Source: an uncultured Bacteroidales bacterium
GTDB taxonomy: Bacteria; Bacteroidota; Bacteroidia; Bacteroidales; Muribaculaceae
DNA length: 7,803 nucleotides
Assembly (NCBI GenBank): GCA_900549375.1
Contig: URNY01000129.1
Coordinates: 1-7,803, forward strand
Direction of reading: 5' to 3'
The notes beneath the pieces are model-generated. The model saw only the letters and a list, made by a program, of their open reading frames with translations. It did no database searches and was not told the DNA's origin. A program made the translations under genes and the position numbers. Shown piece after piece: positions 1 to 5,877 of the stretch; within the stretch, counting starts at the first letter, position 1, and every line of letters begins with the position of its first letter.

Positions 1-393
1 GTCGCAAGCCTGTATGGCCATCTTCATGGCAACTTCGGTGGCTACAGAGCCGGAGTCGGCATAAAAAATATGGTTCATCGACGGCGGGAGAATGGAGAGG
101 AGCAGTTTGCCGAGGTCGATTGCCGGCTGATGAGTGAGGCCGCCGAACATAACGTGCGACATGCGGTCGATCTGGCGGCGCGCCGCTTCGTTCAGGACGG
201 GATGGTTGTAGCCATGGATCACGCACCACCACGAAGACATGCCGTCGATGAGCACGGTGCCGTCGGCGAGGAAAATCTCGGCTCCGTCGGCATGATCAAC
301 TTTATAGGTTGGAAGCGGACAATGAGTGGAGGTATAAGGGTGCCAGAGGTGATCTCTGTCGAAAGTATCGTGTATGCTTTCCGAATGGTTCAT
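1..393 (-). CDS. bioA: Adenosylmethionine-8-amino-7-oxononanoate aminotransferase, N-terminal 131 residues (partial)
   Basis: BioA is a cytosolic PLP enzyme that transfers an amino group from S-adenosylmethionine to 7-keto-8-aminopelargonate, giving 7,8-diaminopelargonate in biotin synthesis. Reading the minus strand from the ATG at 393 gives 131 residues, open to the window edge; the PLP lysine lies outside. Visible family signatures, in order, are HPYTS (about 18-22, with the substrate-side Tyr), DGMSSWW (50-56), HGYNHP (60-65), SHVMFGG (79-85) and the phosphate-cup stretch ADSGSVATEVAMKMA (112-126). These match the E. coli BioA N-terminus closely. Another ATG lies upstream but out of frame. 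No Shine-Dalgarno sequence precedes the start, as expected in Bacteroidota. The gene sits 64 bp downstream of priA on the same strand, with its own promoter candidate overlapping the priA end. Function is confident; only the start could move slightly. Confidence 0.95.
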   Translation of the reverse strand, partial: MNHSESIHDTFDRDHLWHPYTSTHCPLPTYKVDHADGAEIFLADGTVLIDGMSSWWCVIHGYNHPVLNEAARRQIDRMSHVMFGGLTHQPAIDLGKLLLSILPPSMNHIFYADSGSVATEVAMKMAIQACD

Positions 394-440
394 AATATAA
401 GGTCGTTTTCATCAATACGCGGCTTTTCGCATTGCGACTG

Positions 441-472
441 CAAAAATAGCAAAAAAATCAGACGGGGTCAAC
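441..472 (-). promoter_or_regulatory. Candidate Bacteroidota-type promoter for bioA
   Basis: On the minus strand, GTTG at 472-469 (three of four matches to the TTTG -33 box) is followed by a 20-nt spacer and TATTTTTG at 448-441, a full match to the TAnnTTTG -7 box. The next bases are CAGT. Transcription would start near 435, leaving a leader of about 42 nt before the bioA ATG. The -33 box lies inside the last codons of priA, so bioA could be expressed separately from priA or by read-through. Box match and spacing are seen directly; activity is inferred. Confidence 0.6.
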
Positions 473-2923
473 ATCGTAATAAATCACGGAGGATTTAATT
501 TCGGGAATATGTGCGAGTCGTGCGTTGATGGCCCTGAGCAGGTCCTTTACTTTTTTGAGGGAGGCTCCTGCTTCGACTTTGAGCATGATCGACTGTATGA
601 ACCATAGCGCCACGCGGCTGACGAACGGCTTTTCCGGACCGAGCACGCGGTCGCCGAAGACATCCCTGAGAGCCATTGTCAGAACCACGGCCGCCCTGTC
701 GGCCGCCGCCGCATCCTTGTTTTTCAGATATATGTTGATGATTTTTGTGAAAGGAGGGTAGGCGTATTTCTGCCGTTCGGAGATTTCTCGTTCGTAATAA
801 CCGGCGAAATCATGCTTTTTCACATATCGCAGGATGGGGTCGTCGGGTTTTGTGGTCTGGACAATCACTTTTCCCGGTTCCTGTCGACGACCGGCTCTTC
901 CCGCAACCTGCTCGAGCATGTTGAAAGCCCTTTCGTTGCTTCTGAAATCGGGAAAGTTGAGCAGCGTATCGGCGTTCACCACTCCGACAACGCGCACTTT
1001 CTCGAAATCGAGCCCTTTAGTAACCATCTGCGTGCCGACGAGAATATCTGTCTGATGGGATGCAAACTCATCGATAATTTCCTGAAACGCCTCCTTGTTG
1101 CGGGTGGTGTCAAGGTCCATGCGGGCCACGCGATAGTCGGCATATTCGCGGTGCAGTTCCTCGGCGATGCGTTCGGTGCCGTAGCCGAAAGTCTCGATGC
1201 TGTTCTGTCCGCAGGCCGGGCATAACTTAGGAAGAGGCTGACTATAGCCGCAATAATGGCAACGGAGCATCTGAGTATTTTTATGGTAGACGAGCGAGAC
1301 GTCGCAGTTAAGGCATTTCGGAGTCCAGCCGCATTGGTTGCAGACCACTACCGGCGCGAAACCGCGGCGGTTCTGGAAAACGATTGCCTGAGCCCCGTCG
1401 GCGAGAGTGTCGGCCAGGGCCCTGCGCAACGGGGCGGAGAGTATGCCTTTGTTAAGCTTGCGCTTACGCTGGTCGCGCATGTCGATAATTTCGACATCGG
1501 GGAGGACGGAGCCTTCGAATCTTTCTGAGAGGGAGACAAGGCCATATTTGCCGTTGGTGGCTTTGAAATATGTCTCCACCGAGGGAGTGGCTGAGCCGAG
1601 CAGTGTTTTGGCTCCGTGCATGGAGGCAAGCACTATTGCCGCATCGCGGGCGTTGTATCTCGGAGCCGGGTCGTATTGTTTGAAAGAGGCTTCATGCTCC
1701 TCATCTACAATCACCAGACCGAGTTGCGCGAACGGGAGGAATATCGAAGACCTGACACCGAGGATGATTCTCGGCTCATTGGAGGTGAGCAGCTTGTTCC
1801 AGACGTCGACGCGCTCGTTGTCGGAAAACTTGGAGTGGTAAACGAGCATCGTGTCGCCAAATACTTTGCGGAGGCGGTCGGTGAGCTGAGTGGTGAGAGA
1901 AATCTCCGGTACGAGATAGAGAACCTGACGTCCGCTTGCAAGCGTTTCGAAAATGAGGTGCGAATATATTTCGGTTTTCCCGCTACCGGTGACGCCATGA
2001 AGGAGCGCTACGTTATGCTCTCGGAATGATTCGCGAATTTCTCCGAGAGCCTTTTTCTGCGCAGGGGAAAGCATGGAAAGCTGAGGCGCGGTGGCGCTTC
2101 CGACCGCATTGAAACGGTTGACGGCCCTTTTATTCTGCCGGAGTATTCCCTTGTCGACAAGCGCTTTGAGGATGGCCGGCGAAACGCCGGAGGCCGAGAG
2201 AAGCTCCTCGCGGGTAACATCGCGCAGAGGTTCGTTCCGGCGCATCCATCCGGAGAGGTCGAGATAGGCAATAAGTGCTTTTTCCTGCTGGCGCGATTTG
2301 CCGACGAGTCCGAAGAAGTCGTGAAGGCGGTCGTTGTCGTCGCGTTCGGCAAGAAGTTCGATAAATGTCTGCTTACGGGCTTTGTATTTTTCCACCACTT
2401 TCTCGTTGATCTCGACTATGCCTTCCTCCATGAGCGAGCTGACCACCCGCGTAGCGTTCTTGATGCCTGTGAGATTCTCAAGTTCCGAGATCCGCAACCT
2501 TTTTTTAGATTGAAGTGCCTGAATAACTATGGCCTGGTTTTCCGAGAGCTGAACGCCGTCGGGAGATTCGAAATCGGAGTTCAACGACACAAAAGTCTCG
2601 CTCTCCGGTTTGAGGCCTGTTGGCACCGCGGCCTTGAATACCTCGCCGGGCGAGCAGAGATAGTATTCAGCAATCCAATGCCACAGCTTGAGCTGGGGAT
2701 GTCTAACCACGGGCTGCGGATCGAGGAGAGCCATGAGCGGTTTGACGTCATAGCCTGCCGGGGGATTGGAATGCAGATGCTCCACGATGCCGGTATAATA
2801 TTTCCTTCGTCCGAACTGGACGAGAACCCGTGAGCCTTTCTTCAACACATCCTGCAATTCCTCCGGAACGGAATATGTGAAAGTGGAATAAAGGGGCAGG
2901 GGAAGGATAATCTCAGCGAACAT
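458..2923 (-). CDS. priA: Primosomal protein N' (replication restart helicase PriA)
   Basis: PriA is a DEAH-type 3'-5' superfamily 2 helicase that recognises abandoned forks and D-loops and helps reload the replicative helicase. The 821-residue protein is of normal length for the family. The N-terminal DNA-binding region begins with a typical AEIILPLPLYSTFTY segment (3-17). Helicase motifs follow: Walker A GVTGSGKT (310-317), Walker B DEEH (407-410), GSATPS (443-448), then the zinc-binding insertion with eight cysteines in four pairs (C528/C531, C537/C540, C555/C558, C568/C571), motif V GTQMVTKGLDF (630-640) and motif VI QVAGRAGR (672-679). The C-terminal domain is complete. All catalytic and metal residues are present, so it should be active. 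The start is the ATG at 2923, since residues 2-20 already match the family N-terminus. It is divergent from the outer-membrane gene at 3090 and lies upstream of bioA. Confidence 0.97.
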   Translation of the reverse strand: MFAEIILPLPLYSTFTYSVPEELQDVLKKGSRVLVQFGRRKYYTGIVEHLHSNPPAGYDVKPLMALLDPQPVVRHPQLKLWHWIAEYYLCSPGEVFKAAVPTGLKPESETFVSLNSDFESPDGVQLSENQAIVIQALQSKKRLRISELENLTGIKNATRVVSSLMEEGIVEINEKVVEKYKARKQTFIELLAERDDNDRLHDFFGLVGKSRQQEKALIAYLDLSGWMRRNEPLRDVTREELLSASGVSPAILKALVDKGILRQNKRAVNRFNAVGSATAPQLSMLSPAQKKALGEIRESFREHNVALLHGVTGSGKTEIYSHLIFETLASGRQVLYLVPEISLTTQLTDRLRKVFGDTMLVYHSKFSDNERVDVWNKLLTSNEPRIILGVRSSIFLPFAQLGLVIVDEEHEASFKQYDPAPRYNARDAAIVLASMHGAKTLLGSATPSVETYFKATNGKYGLVSLSERFEGSVLPDVEIIDMRDQRKRKLNKGILSAPLRRALADTLADGAQAIVFQNRRGFAPVVVCNQCGWTPKCLNCDVSLVYHKNTQMLRCHYCGYSQPLPKLCPACGQNSIETFGYGTERIAEELHREYADYRVARMDLDTTRNKEAFQEIIDEFASHQTDILVGTQMVTKGLDFEKVRVVGVVNADTLLNFPDFRSNERAFNMLEQVAGRAGRRQEPGKVIVQTTKPDDPILRYVKKHDFAGYYEREISERQKYAYPPFTKIINIYLKNKDAAAADRAAVVLTMALRDVFGDRVLGPEKPFVSRVALWFIQSIMLKVEAGASLKKVKDLLRAINARLAHIPEIKSSVIYYDVDPV

Positions 2924-2927
2924 ACTG

Positions 2928-2935
2928 CAAATTTA
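2928..2935 (-). promoter_or_regulatory. Candidate -7 element for priA, almost on the start codon
   Basis: The minus strand reads TAAATTTG at 2935-2928, a full TAnnTTTG match, then CAGT and the priA ATG. No good TTTG lies 19-21 nt upstream; the nearest, within TTTTG at 2953-2949, leaves only 13 nt. If used, transcription would begin at or within a base or two of the ATG, giving a leaderless or nearly leaderless mRNA. The sequence match is direct; the role is inferred. Confidence 0.4.
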
Positions 2936-2977
2936 GGCAAAAAATCGCCAAAATTCCTTAGATTGATATTATTTTAC

Positions 2978-2985
2978 TAAATTTG
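2978..2985 (+). promoter_or_regulatory. Candidate -7 element for the outer-membrane gene run
   Basis: TAAATTTG is a full TAnnTTTG match in the priA/outer-membrane protein divergent gap. A TTTG box at the usual 19-21 nt upstream is not evident. A start near 2991 would leave a leader of about 100 nt before the ATG at 3090, containing the stem-loop at 3009-3037. It is the best plus-strand candidate in this gap and could drive all four genes to 5503. Confidence 0.4.
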
Positions 2986-3008
2986 TAATTCAAAGCGATA
3001 AACGGATT

Positions 3009-3037
3009 CTTCCGCCCGTATAAGGGATTATCGGAAG
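3009..3037 (+). promoter_or_regulatory. Stem-loop in the 5' leader of the outer-membrane gene run
   Basis: CTTCCGCCC (3009-3017) can pair with GGG (3024-3026) and CGGAAG (3032-3037), leaving a 6-nt loop and a 5-nt bulge (3027-3031). That is nine pairs, mostly G-C, in an otherwise AT-rich leader. There is no U-run after it, so it does not look like an intrinsic terminator. It could affect mRNA stability or be a protein or small-RNA target. Pairing is seen in the sequence; a role is not shown. Confidence 0.35.
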
Positions 3038-3089
3038 TCGTAGCGTTTAAGGAGTTGAATATCAATAAATAATATATAGAATAAAGATT

Positions 3090-3701
3090 ATGAAAAAAGC
3101 TAAGTATCTCATTCTTGTAGCCCTAATGGCAATATTCGTCAGTGTTCCGGCCAGTGCAGAATTCCGTTTCGGTGTAAAGGCCGGCCTCAATATCAACAAG
3201 CTCCATCTGAGCAATTTCGGCGATAACGTTTCTTCCGACAACCGTTGCGGTTTCACTGCCGGTGTGATGACGGAATTCACGGTGCCTATCATCGGTATCG
3301 GTGCGGATCTTTCGCTGATGTATACCCACATGAACGAGCGAATCAATGATGCCGGCGATAAGGGAAGCATCAACAAGAATTTCCTCGAGATTCCTTTGAA
3401 TCTGAAATATAAATTCAATATTCCCGTTGTGGCGTCGATCATCAAGCCGATGGTATATACAGGTCCGACACTTGCATTAAAACTCGACAAGAGCGCGATA
3501 GACGATCTCAAGACAAAGACCGCTCAGTGGGGCTGGAATTTGGGTATTGGTGTAGAACTTATCAAACATCTTCAGATCAGCGGCGGCTATACTTTCGGTA
3601 TCAACAACATCGTGAAGAAGACGGGTCTGGTCGATGAAGTCATTAAAGATGTAAAACTCAAGAACAACTACTGGACGGTTACGGCAGCGTGGCTTTTCTA
3701 A
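3090..3701 (+). CDS. Small outer-membrane beta-barrel protein (porin-family/PorT-like), first of a tandem pair
   Basis: This 203-residue protein has a clear Sec signal peptide: positively charged MKKAK, a hydrophobic stretch, and likely cleavage after ASA at residue 23. The mature part starts EFRFGVKAGLNI, a common opening for the Bacteroidota outer-membrane beta-barrel family (OMP_b-brl_2 type). It then shows alternating hydrophobic/polar strands, glycine turns and aromatic residues at strand ends. It ends in W-x-V-x-A-x-W-L-F with a C-terminal Phe, the usual signal for the BAM assembly machinery. It likely folds as a small 8-strand barrel in the outer membrane. Its ligand or structural role cannot be read from sequence. 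A paralogue starts 31 bp downstream. The start is the ATG directly before the signal peptide, preceded by an A/T-rich leader without a Shine-Dalgarno sequence. Confidence 0.85.
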   Translation: MKKAKYLILVALMAIFVSVPASAEFRFGVKAGLNINKLHLSNFGDNVSSDNRCGFTAGVMTEFTVPIIGIGADLSLMYTHMNERINDAGDKGSINKNFLEIPLNLKYKFNIPVVASIIKPMVYTGPTLALKLDKSAIDDLKTKTAQWGWNLGIGVELIKHLQISGGYTFGINNIVKKTGLVDEVIKDVKLKNNYWTVTAAWLF

Positions 3702-3732
3702 GCGTATGCGCTCTTAACTGACAAATCAGGAT

Positions 3733-4341
3733 ATGAGAAAAATTATATTAGCATTCCTGCTTGCCGCTGTGACCTTCGGCGCTTCGGCCGAATTCCGGTG
3801 GGGTCCGACTGTAGGCGTGAATATCTCCGAGCTTTATTGGAAACAGAATCTTGTAAAGACAACGTTGCTCGCCGGTCCGAATGCGGGAGTGATGGGAGAG
3901 GTGATGATTCCTGGAATCGGTTTTGGAATCGACTTCGCGCTTAAATACAGCATGCACGGGGCGACAGTTAATTTCGGGGATCAGTACATATGGTCGTCGG
4001 ATGGCTACGGCAAAGAGAAGGTATGGTTTCATACATTGCAGATACCTTTGAATGTAAGGTTCAAATGGACCCGTATGAACGGATTCGAGCACTATGTGGC
4101 TCCATTTGTCTATGGCGGTCCGGTGTTTAACTTTAACCTTTCGACATCCGATCTTCCGATTATCGAGCATCCTGCCGGTTCGTTCGGCCTTCAGTGTGGC
4201 ATCGGCGGTGAATTCCTTGAGCGTTATCAGCTATCCGCAGGGTATTACTGGGGCATCAGCTATGATTGCCGGACGATAAAGCTCGATAATTTCAGCGGAC
4301 GCACACGCGGCTGGCAGATAAACGTGGCTGTATTGTTCTAA
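3733..4341 (+). CDS. Small outer-membrane beta-barrel protein, second of a tandem pair
   Basis: The 202-residue product has a 19-residue signal peptide (MRKIILAFLL..., cleavage after ASA) and then EFRWGPTVGVNISEL, parallel to the EFRFGVKAGLNINKL of the preceding gene. Shared landmarks along the length are AGVM-x-E, P-x-IG-x-G-x-D, IPLN-x-x-x-K, P-x-VY-x-GP, GIG-x-E and a C-terminal A-x-LF. By eye the two are clearly homologous but well diverged, so the duplication is old. This copy is richer in Trp and Tyr in its middle loops (about 75-115), where its sequence and length differ from its neighbour. Like the first copy it should be an outer-membrane barrel of unknown function. It is 31 bp after the first copy and 25 bp before the DUF59 gene, consistent with one transcript. 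Confidence 0.85.
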   Translation: MRKIILAFLLAAVTFGASAEFRWGPTVGVNISELYWKQNLVKTTLLAGPNAGVMGEVMIPGIGFGIDFALKYSMHGATVNFGDQYIWSSDGYGKEKVWFHTLQIPLNVRFKWTRMNGFEHYVAPFVYGGPVFNFNLSTSDLPIIEHPAGSFGLQCGIGGEFLERYQLSAGYYWGISYDCRTIKLDNFSGRTRGWQINVAVLF

Positions 4342-4366
4342 TCTTTAAGGAATAGAATATAAGGAT

Positions 4367-4747
4367 ATGGACGAAGAAAAGGATAAAGTTCAGAAACCTT
4401 CGGCAGGAGAGGCATCACCCGCAGTGCAGACTGATGAGGAGATGCGGATTACTGCCAAGGCTGTGGAATTGCTAAAGACAGTCTTTGACCCTGAAATACC
4501 TGTGAATGTCTACGATTTAGGCCTCATATACCGTATCGAGTATGATCCTTCTGACAGGACGCTGCATGTGGATATGACCCTCACGGCTCCTTCATGCCCT
4601 GCGGCCGATTTCATCCTTGAGGATGTAAGGCAGAAGCTCGTGAGCATCGAAGGGCCTGAAAAGGTAGATTTGCGGCTCGTGTTCGAACCGGAGTGGAACA
4701 ACGACATGATGACCGAGGAAGCCAAGCTTGAACTCGGATTCCTTTGA
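4367..4747 (+). CDS. DUF59/MIP18-family iron-sulfur cluster assembly factor
   Basis: This 126-residue cytosolic protein belongs to the DUF59 (MIP18, SufT/PaaD-like) family, whose members help mature or deliver Fe-S clusters. After a charged, low-complexity N-terminus (1-27), the domain shows the hallmarks: VFDPEIPVNVYDLGLIY (39-55), where the Asp-Pro-Glu-Ile motif is diagnostic, TAPSCPAAD (73-81) with the single conserved Cys77, and the C-terminal FEPEWNNDMM-x-EEAK-x-ELG tail. Nothing essential is missing. The start is the ATG at 4367; Met26 is an alternative that would still keep the whole domain. It is 25 bp after the second outer-membrane gene. Its TGA stop lies 12 bp before the next gene, in the same reading frame, inside a tandem duplication. 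A specific symbol such as sufT is not justified from sequence alone. Confidence 0.9.
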   Translation: MDEEKDKVQKPSAGEASPAVQTDEEMRITAKAVELLKTVFDPEIPVNVYDLGLIYRIEYDPSDRTLHVDMTLTAPSCPAADFILEDVRQKLVSIEGPEKVDLRLVFEPEWNNDMMTEEAKLELGFL

Positions 4748-4777
4748 AAGCATATTTTTGTGAAAGCATATTTTTTG
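4745..4777 (+). repeat. 16/17-bp tandem duplication spanning a stop/start junction
   Basis: TGAAAGCATATTTTTG (4745-4760) is followed directly by TGAAAGCATATTTTTTG (4761-4777); the copies differ only by one extra T in the second. The first copy begins with the stop codon of the DUF59 gene. The second encodes the first residues of the LpxH-like protein, and the G ending the first copy forms its GTG start. This looks like a recent local duplication, perhaps by replication slippage. Confidence 0.9.
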
Positions 4778-5503
4778 AGTGACCTTCATCTCGGCGCTCC
4801 TTATTTCCCCGATTCAAGGAGCACGGAGATGAAGGTCGTAAATTTTTTAGATTCGATCAAGGATGACGCCGATGTGATTTATCTTCTCGGCGATATCCTC
4901 GATTATTGGTATGAATACAGGTATGTGGTGCCTCGCGGGTTCGTGCGCTTTTTCGGTAAGCTCGCGGAGCTTGCCGACAGGGGTACTCGCATCGTGTGGT
5001 TCATCGGCAACCATGATATCTGGATATTCGATTATCTTCCGAAAGAGCTTGGCATAGAGGTTGTGGATGGCAGTCTTGTCGAGAAGATCGACGGGAGATA
5101 TTTTTTCATGACACATGGCGATGGAATCGGTAAGCTGAAGCCGTCGTTCAAATTCTTGCGCCGACTCTTTCGGAGCAAGACCTGTCAGCGGCTTTTTGCA
5201 GGTATACATCCGCGCTGGACAGTCCCGTTTGCCTACAACTGGAGTCGCCACAGCCGCAAGATAGAGGGACCCTCCGCCGAGGATGCGAAGAGGATGATGA
5301 CCAACATACGCGAGTTTAGTGAAGAATATCTCGCTGAGCATCCGGAGATCAATTATTTCATCTACGGGCACCTTCATCTGTGGGAAGATATCCGACTTTC
5401 GGAGAGATGCCGGATGATTGTGCTCGGTGAATGGATCTCGACCTACAGCTATGCGGTGTGGAATGGAGAGGAGTTGGAATTGAAGATATGTAAAGATTTG
5501 TAA
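4760..5503 (+). CDS. lpxH: UDP-2,3-diacylglucosamine diphosphatase, LpxH-like metallophosphoesterase
   Basis: LpxH cleaves UDP-2,3-diacylglucosamine to lipid X and UMP on the inner face of the cytoplasmic membrane in lipid A synthesis. The 247-residue protein is close to the family length. It carries the calcineurin-type di-metal motifs: SDLH (7-10), GDILDYW (44-50), GNHD (83-86), THGDG (118-122) and GHLH (203-206). Between them is the long positively charged insertion (about 124-170, with KLKPSFKFLRRLFRSK) typical of LpxH for lipid binding. The start is GTG at 4760. An in-frame TGA at 4745 limits upstream choices, and the SDLH motif begins at residue 7, so little else is possible. It lies 12 bp after the DUF59 gene, so translation is probably coupled. 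A more general phosphoesterase role is possible, because the Bacteroidota forms diverge from E. coli LpxH (GNHD rather than GNRD). Confidence 0.8.
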   Translation: MKAYFLSDLHLGAPYFPDSRSTEMKVVNFLDSIKDDADVIYLLGDILDYWYEYRYVVPRGFVRFFGKLAELADRGTRIVWFIGNHDIWIFDYLPKELGIEVVDGSLVEKIDGRYFFMTHGDGIGKLKPSFKFLRRLFRSKTCQRLFAGIHPRWTVPFAYNWSRHSRKIEGPSAEDAKRMMTNIREFSEEYLAEHPEINYFIYGHLHLWEDIRLSERCRMIVLGEWISTYSYAVWNGEELELKICKDL

Positions 5504-5602
5504 AAATTTGTGCTTTATAACATATTTTCACATCAAAAATTTACGAGAAGAGCCGGATTTTATATGTTTTACAACACATTTGTAACATTTTGCTATAAAA
5601 TC

Positions 5603-5634
5603 TTTGGTTAAAGAATATAAAATACCTACCTTTG
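5603..5634 (+). promoter_or_regulatory. Near-ideal Bacteroidota promoter
   Basis: TTTG at 5603-5606, a 20-nt spacer, then TACCTTTG at 5627-5634 fully match both boxes of the primary sigma-factor consensus of Bacteroidota. CAGT follows the -7 box, as in the bioA and priA candidates. Transcription should begin near 5640. No plus-strand gene follows in the window, so its product is the small-RNA candidate that ends at 5730. Confidence 0.85.
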
Positions 5635-5639
5635 CAGTG

Positions 5640-5730
5640 ACCTAAAACAATCTTTTTTTACCTTAAGATTTTTTACCTGTAGAAACTTATAAAGGGTGCG
5701 ACCGTGGAGGTTATCACCCTTTGTTTTTTA
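5640..5730 (+). ncRNA. Candidate orphan small RNA, about 90 nt
   Basis: The unit runs from the predicted start of a full-consensus promoter to the U-run of a strong terminator, with no open reading frame of note. The 5' half is U-rich. AATCTT (5649-5654) can pair with AAGATT (5665-5670), and TTTTTTACCT occurs twice, at 5654-5663 and 5669-5678. The middle (5679-5690) is predicted to be mostly unpaired, and the 3' end is the terminator hairpin. It is convergent with the minus-strand operon and downstream of lpxH, so it is not an obvious leader of any gene. I do not recognise the family. It is too short for typical 6S RNA, the first comparison I considered. Boundaries are estimates; transcription is inferred. 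Confidence 0.6.
5690..5730 (+). terminator. Rho-independent terminator of the small-RNA candidate
   Basis: AAAGGGTG (5691-5698) pairs perfectly with CACCCTTT (5715-5722), with an extra T-G pair at 5690/5723. An inner ACC/GGT stem (5701-5703 with 5709-5711) shortens the loop. TTTTTT follows at 5724-5729. On the minus strand the hairpin is not followed by a U-run, so it is directional for plus-strand transcripts. Confidence 0.85.
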
Positions 5731-5767
5731 TATATCCCCGAGGATTTTGATGTATACGAAGAAATTC

Positions 5768-5782
5768 AGTCGCTCCGCGACT
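5768..5782. repeat. Short palindrome, possible dispersed-repeat part
   Basis: AGTCGC and GCGACT form a perfect 6-bp stem around a TCC loop. It is G-C rich within AT-rich surroundings and has no U-run on either side. Such isolated G-C palindromes often belong to repeated extragenic elements, but only one copy is present in this window. Confidence 0.5.
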
Positions 5783-5830
5783 CTCCCCAGCCGGAAATCA
5801 TCTTATTTGCGAATCATTTATTGTCTATGT

Positions 5831-5850
5831 GGACGCGATTAATAGCGTCC
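5831..5850. repeat. Palindrome GGACGC...GCGTCC, possible extragenic repeat
   Basis: GGACGC (5831-5836) and GCGTCC (5845-5850) flank GATTAATA, whose core ATTAAT is itself palindromic. A single change (A5844 to C) would make CGATTAATCG and extend the symmetry. It lies 28 bp after the stop of the small minus-strand gene, without a U-run. I read it as a degenerate repeat unit, possibly of REP type, rather than a terminator; whether it is repeated elsewhere cannot be seen here. Confidence 0.5.
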
Positions 5851-5877
5851 CTACTGGTGGTGCCGGGAAAGAGCGGG

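Larger units (their letters stand above)
5504..5877. other. 374-bp AT-rich convergent intergenic region
   Basis: This gap lies between the ends of lpxH (plus) and the small membrane-protein gene (minus). The first 100 bp are very AT-rich with no convincing terminator for lpxH. Positions 5603-5730 form a promoter-to-terminator unit without an ORF. Positions 5761-5855 contain two palindromes. I see no convincing protein gene: the long plus-strand frame starting at GTG 5704 runs antisense through two better-supported genes. Confidence 0.8.

Noticed and set aside
70..498. Plus-strand open frame of 142 codons
   Set aside because: It is antisense to bioA, whose minus-strand translation matches the family along its whole visible length.
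3062..3511. Minus-strand open frame of 149 codons
   Set aside because: It is antisense to the first outer-membrane gene, which has a convincing signal peptide and barrel pattern.
3702..3732. Two 4-bp stems between the outer-membrane genes (AGCG/CGCT and CTGA/TCAG)
   Set aside because: They are too short to distinguish from chance, and no U-run follows.
4847..5377. Minus-strand open frame of 176 codons
   Set aside because: It is antisense to lpxH, whose metal-binding motifs are intact in the plus frame.
5640..5730. Small RNA as 6S RNA (or the Bacteroidales-1 motif)
   Set aside because: The unit is about 90 nt and lacks a long interrupted hairpin with a central bubble; 6S RNAs are about twice that length. 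The Bacteroidales-1 comparison rests on memory only and needs a covariance-model search.
5831..5850. Palindrome as a terminator for the small membrane-protein gene
   Set aside because: No U-run follows on the minus strand and the stem is only 6 bp with an 8-nt loop.
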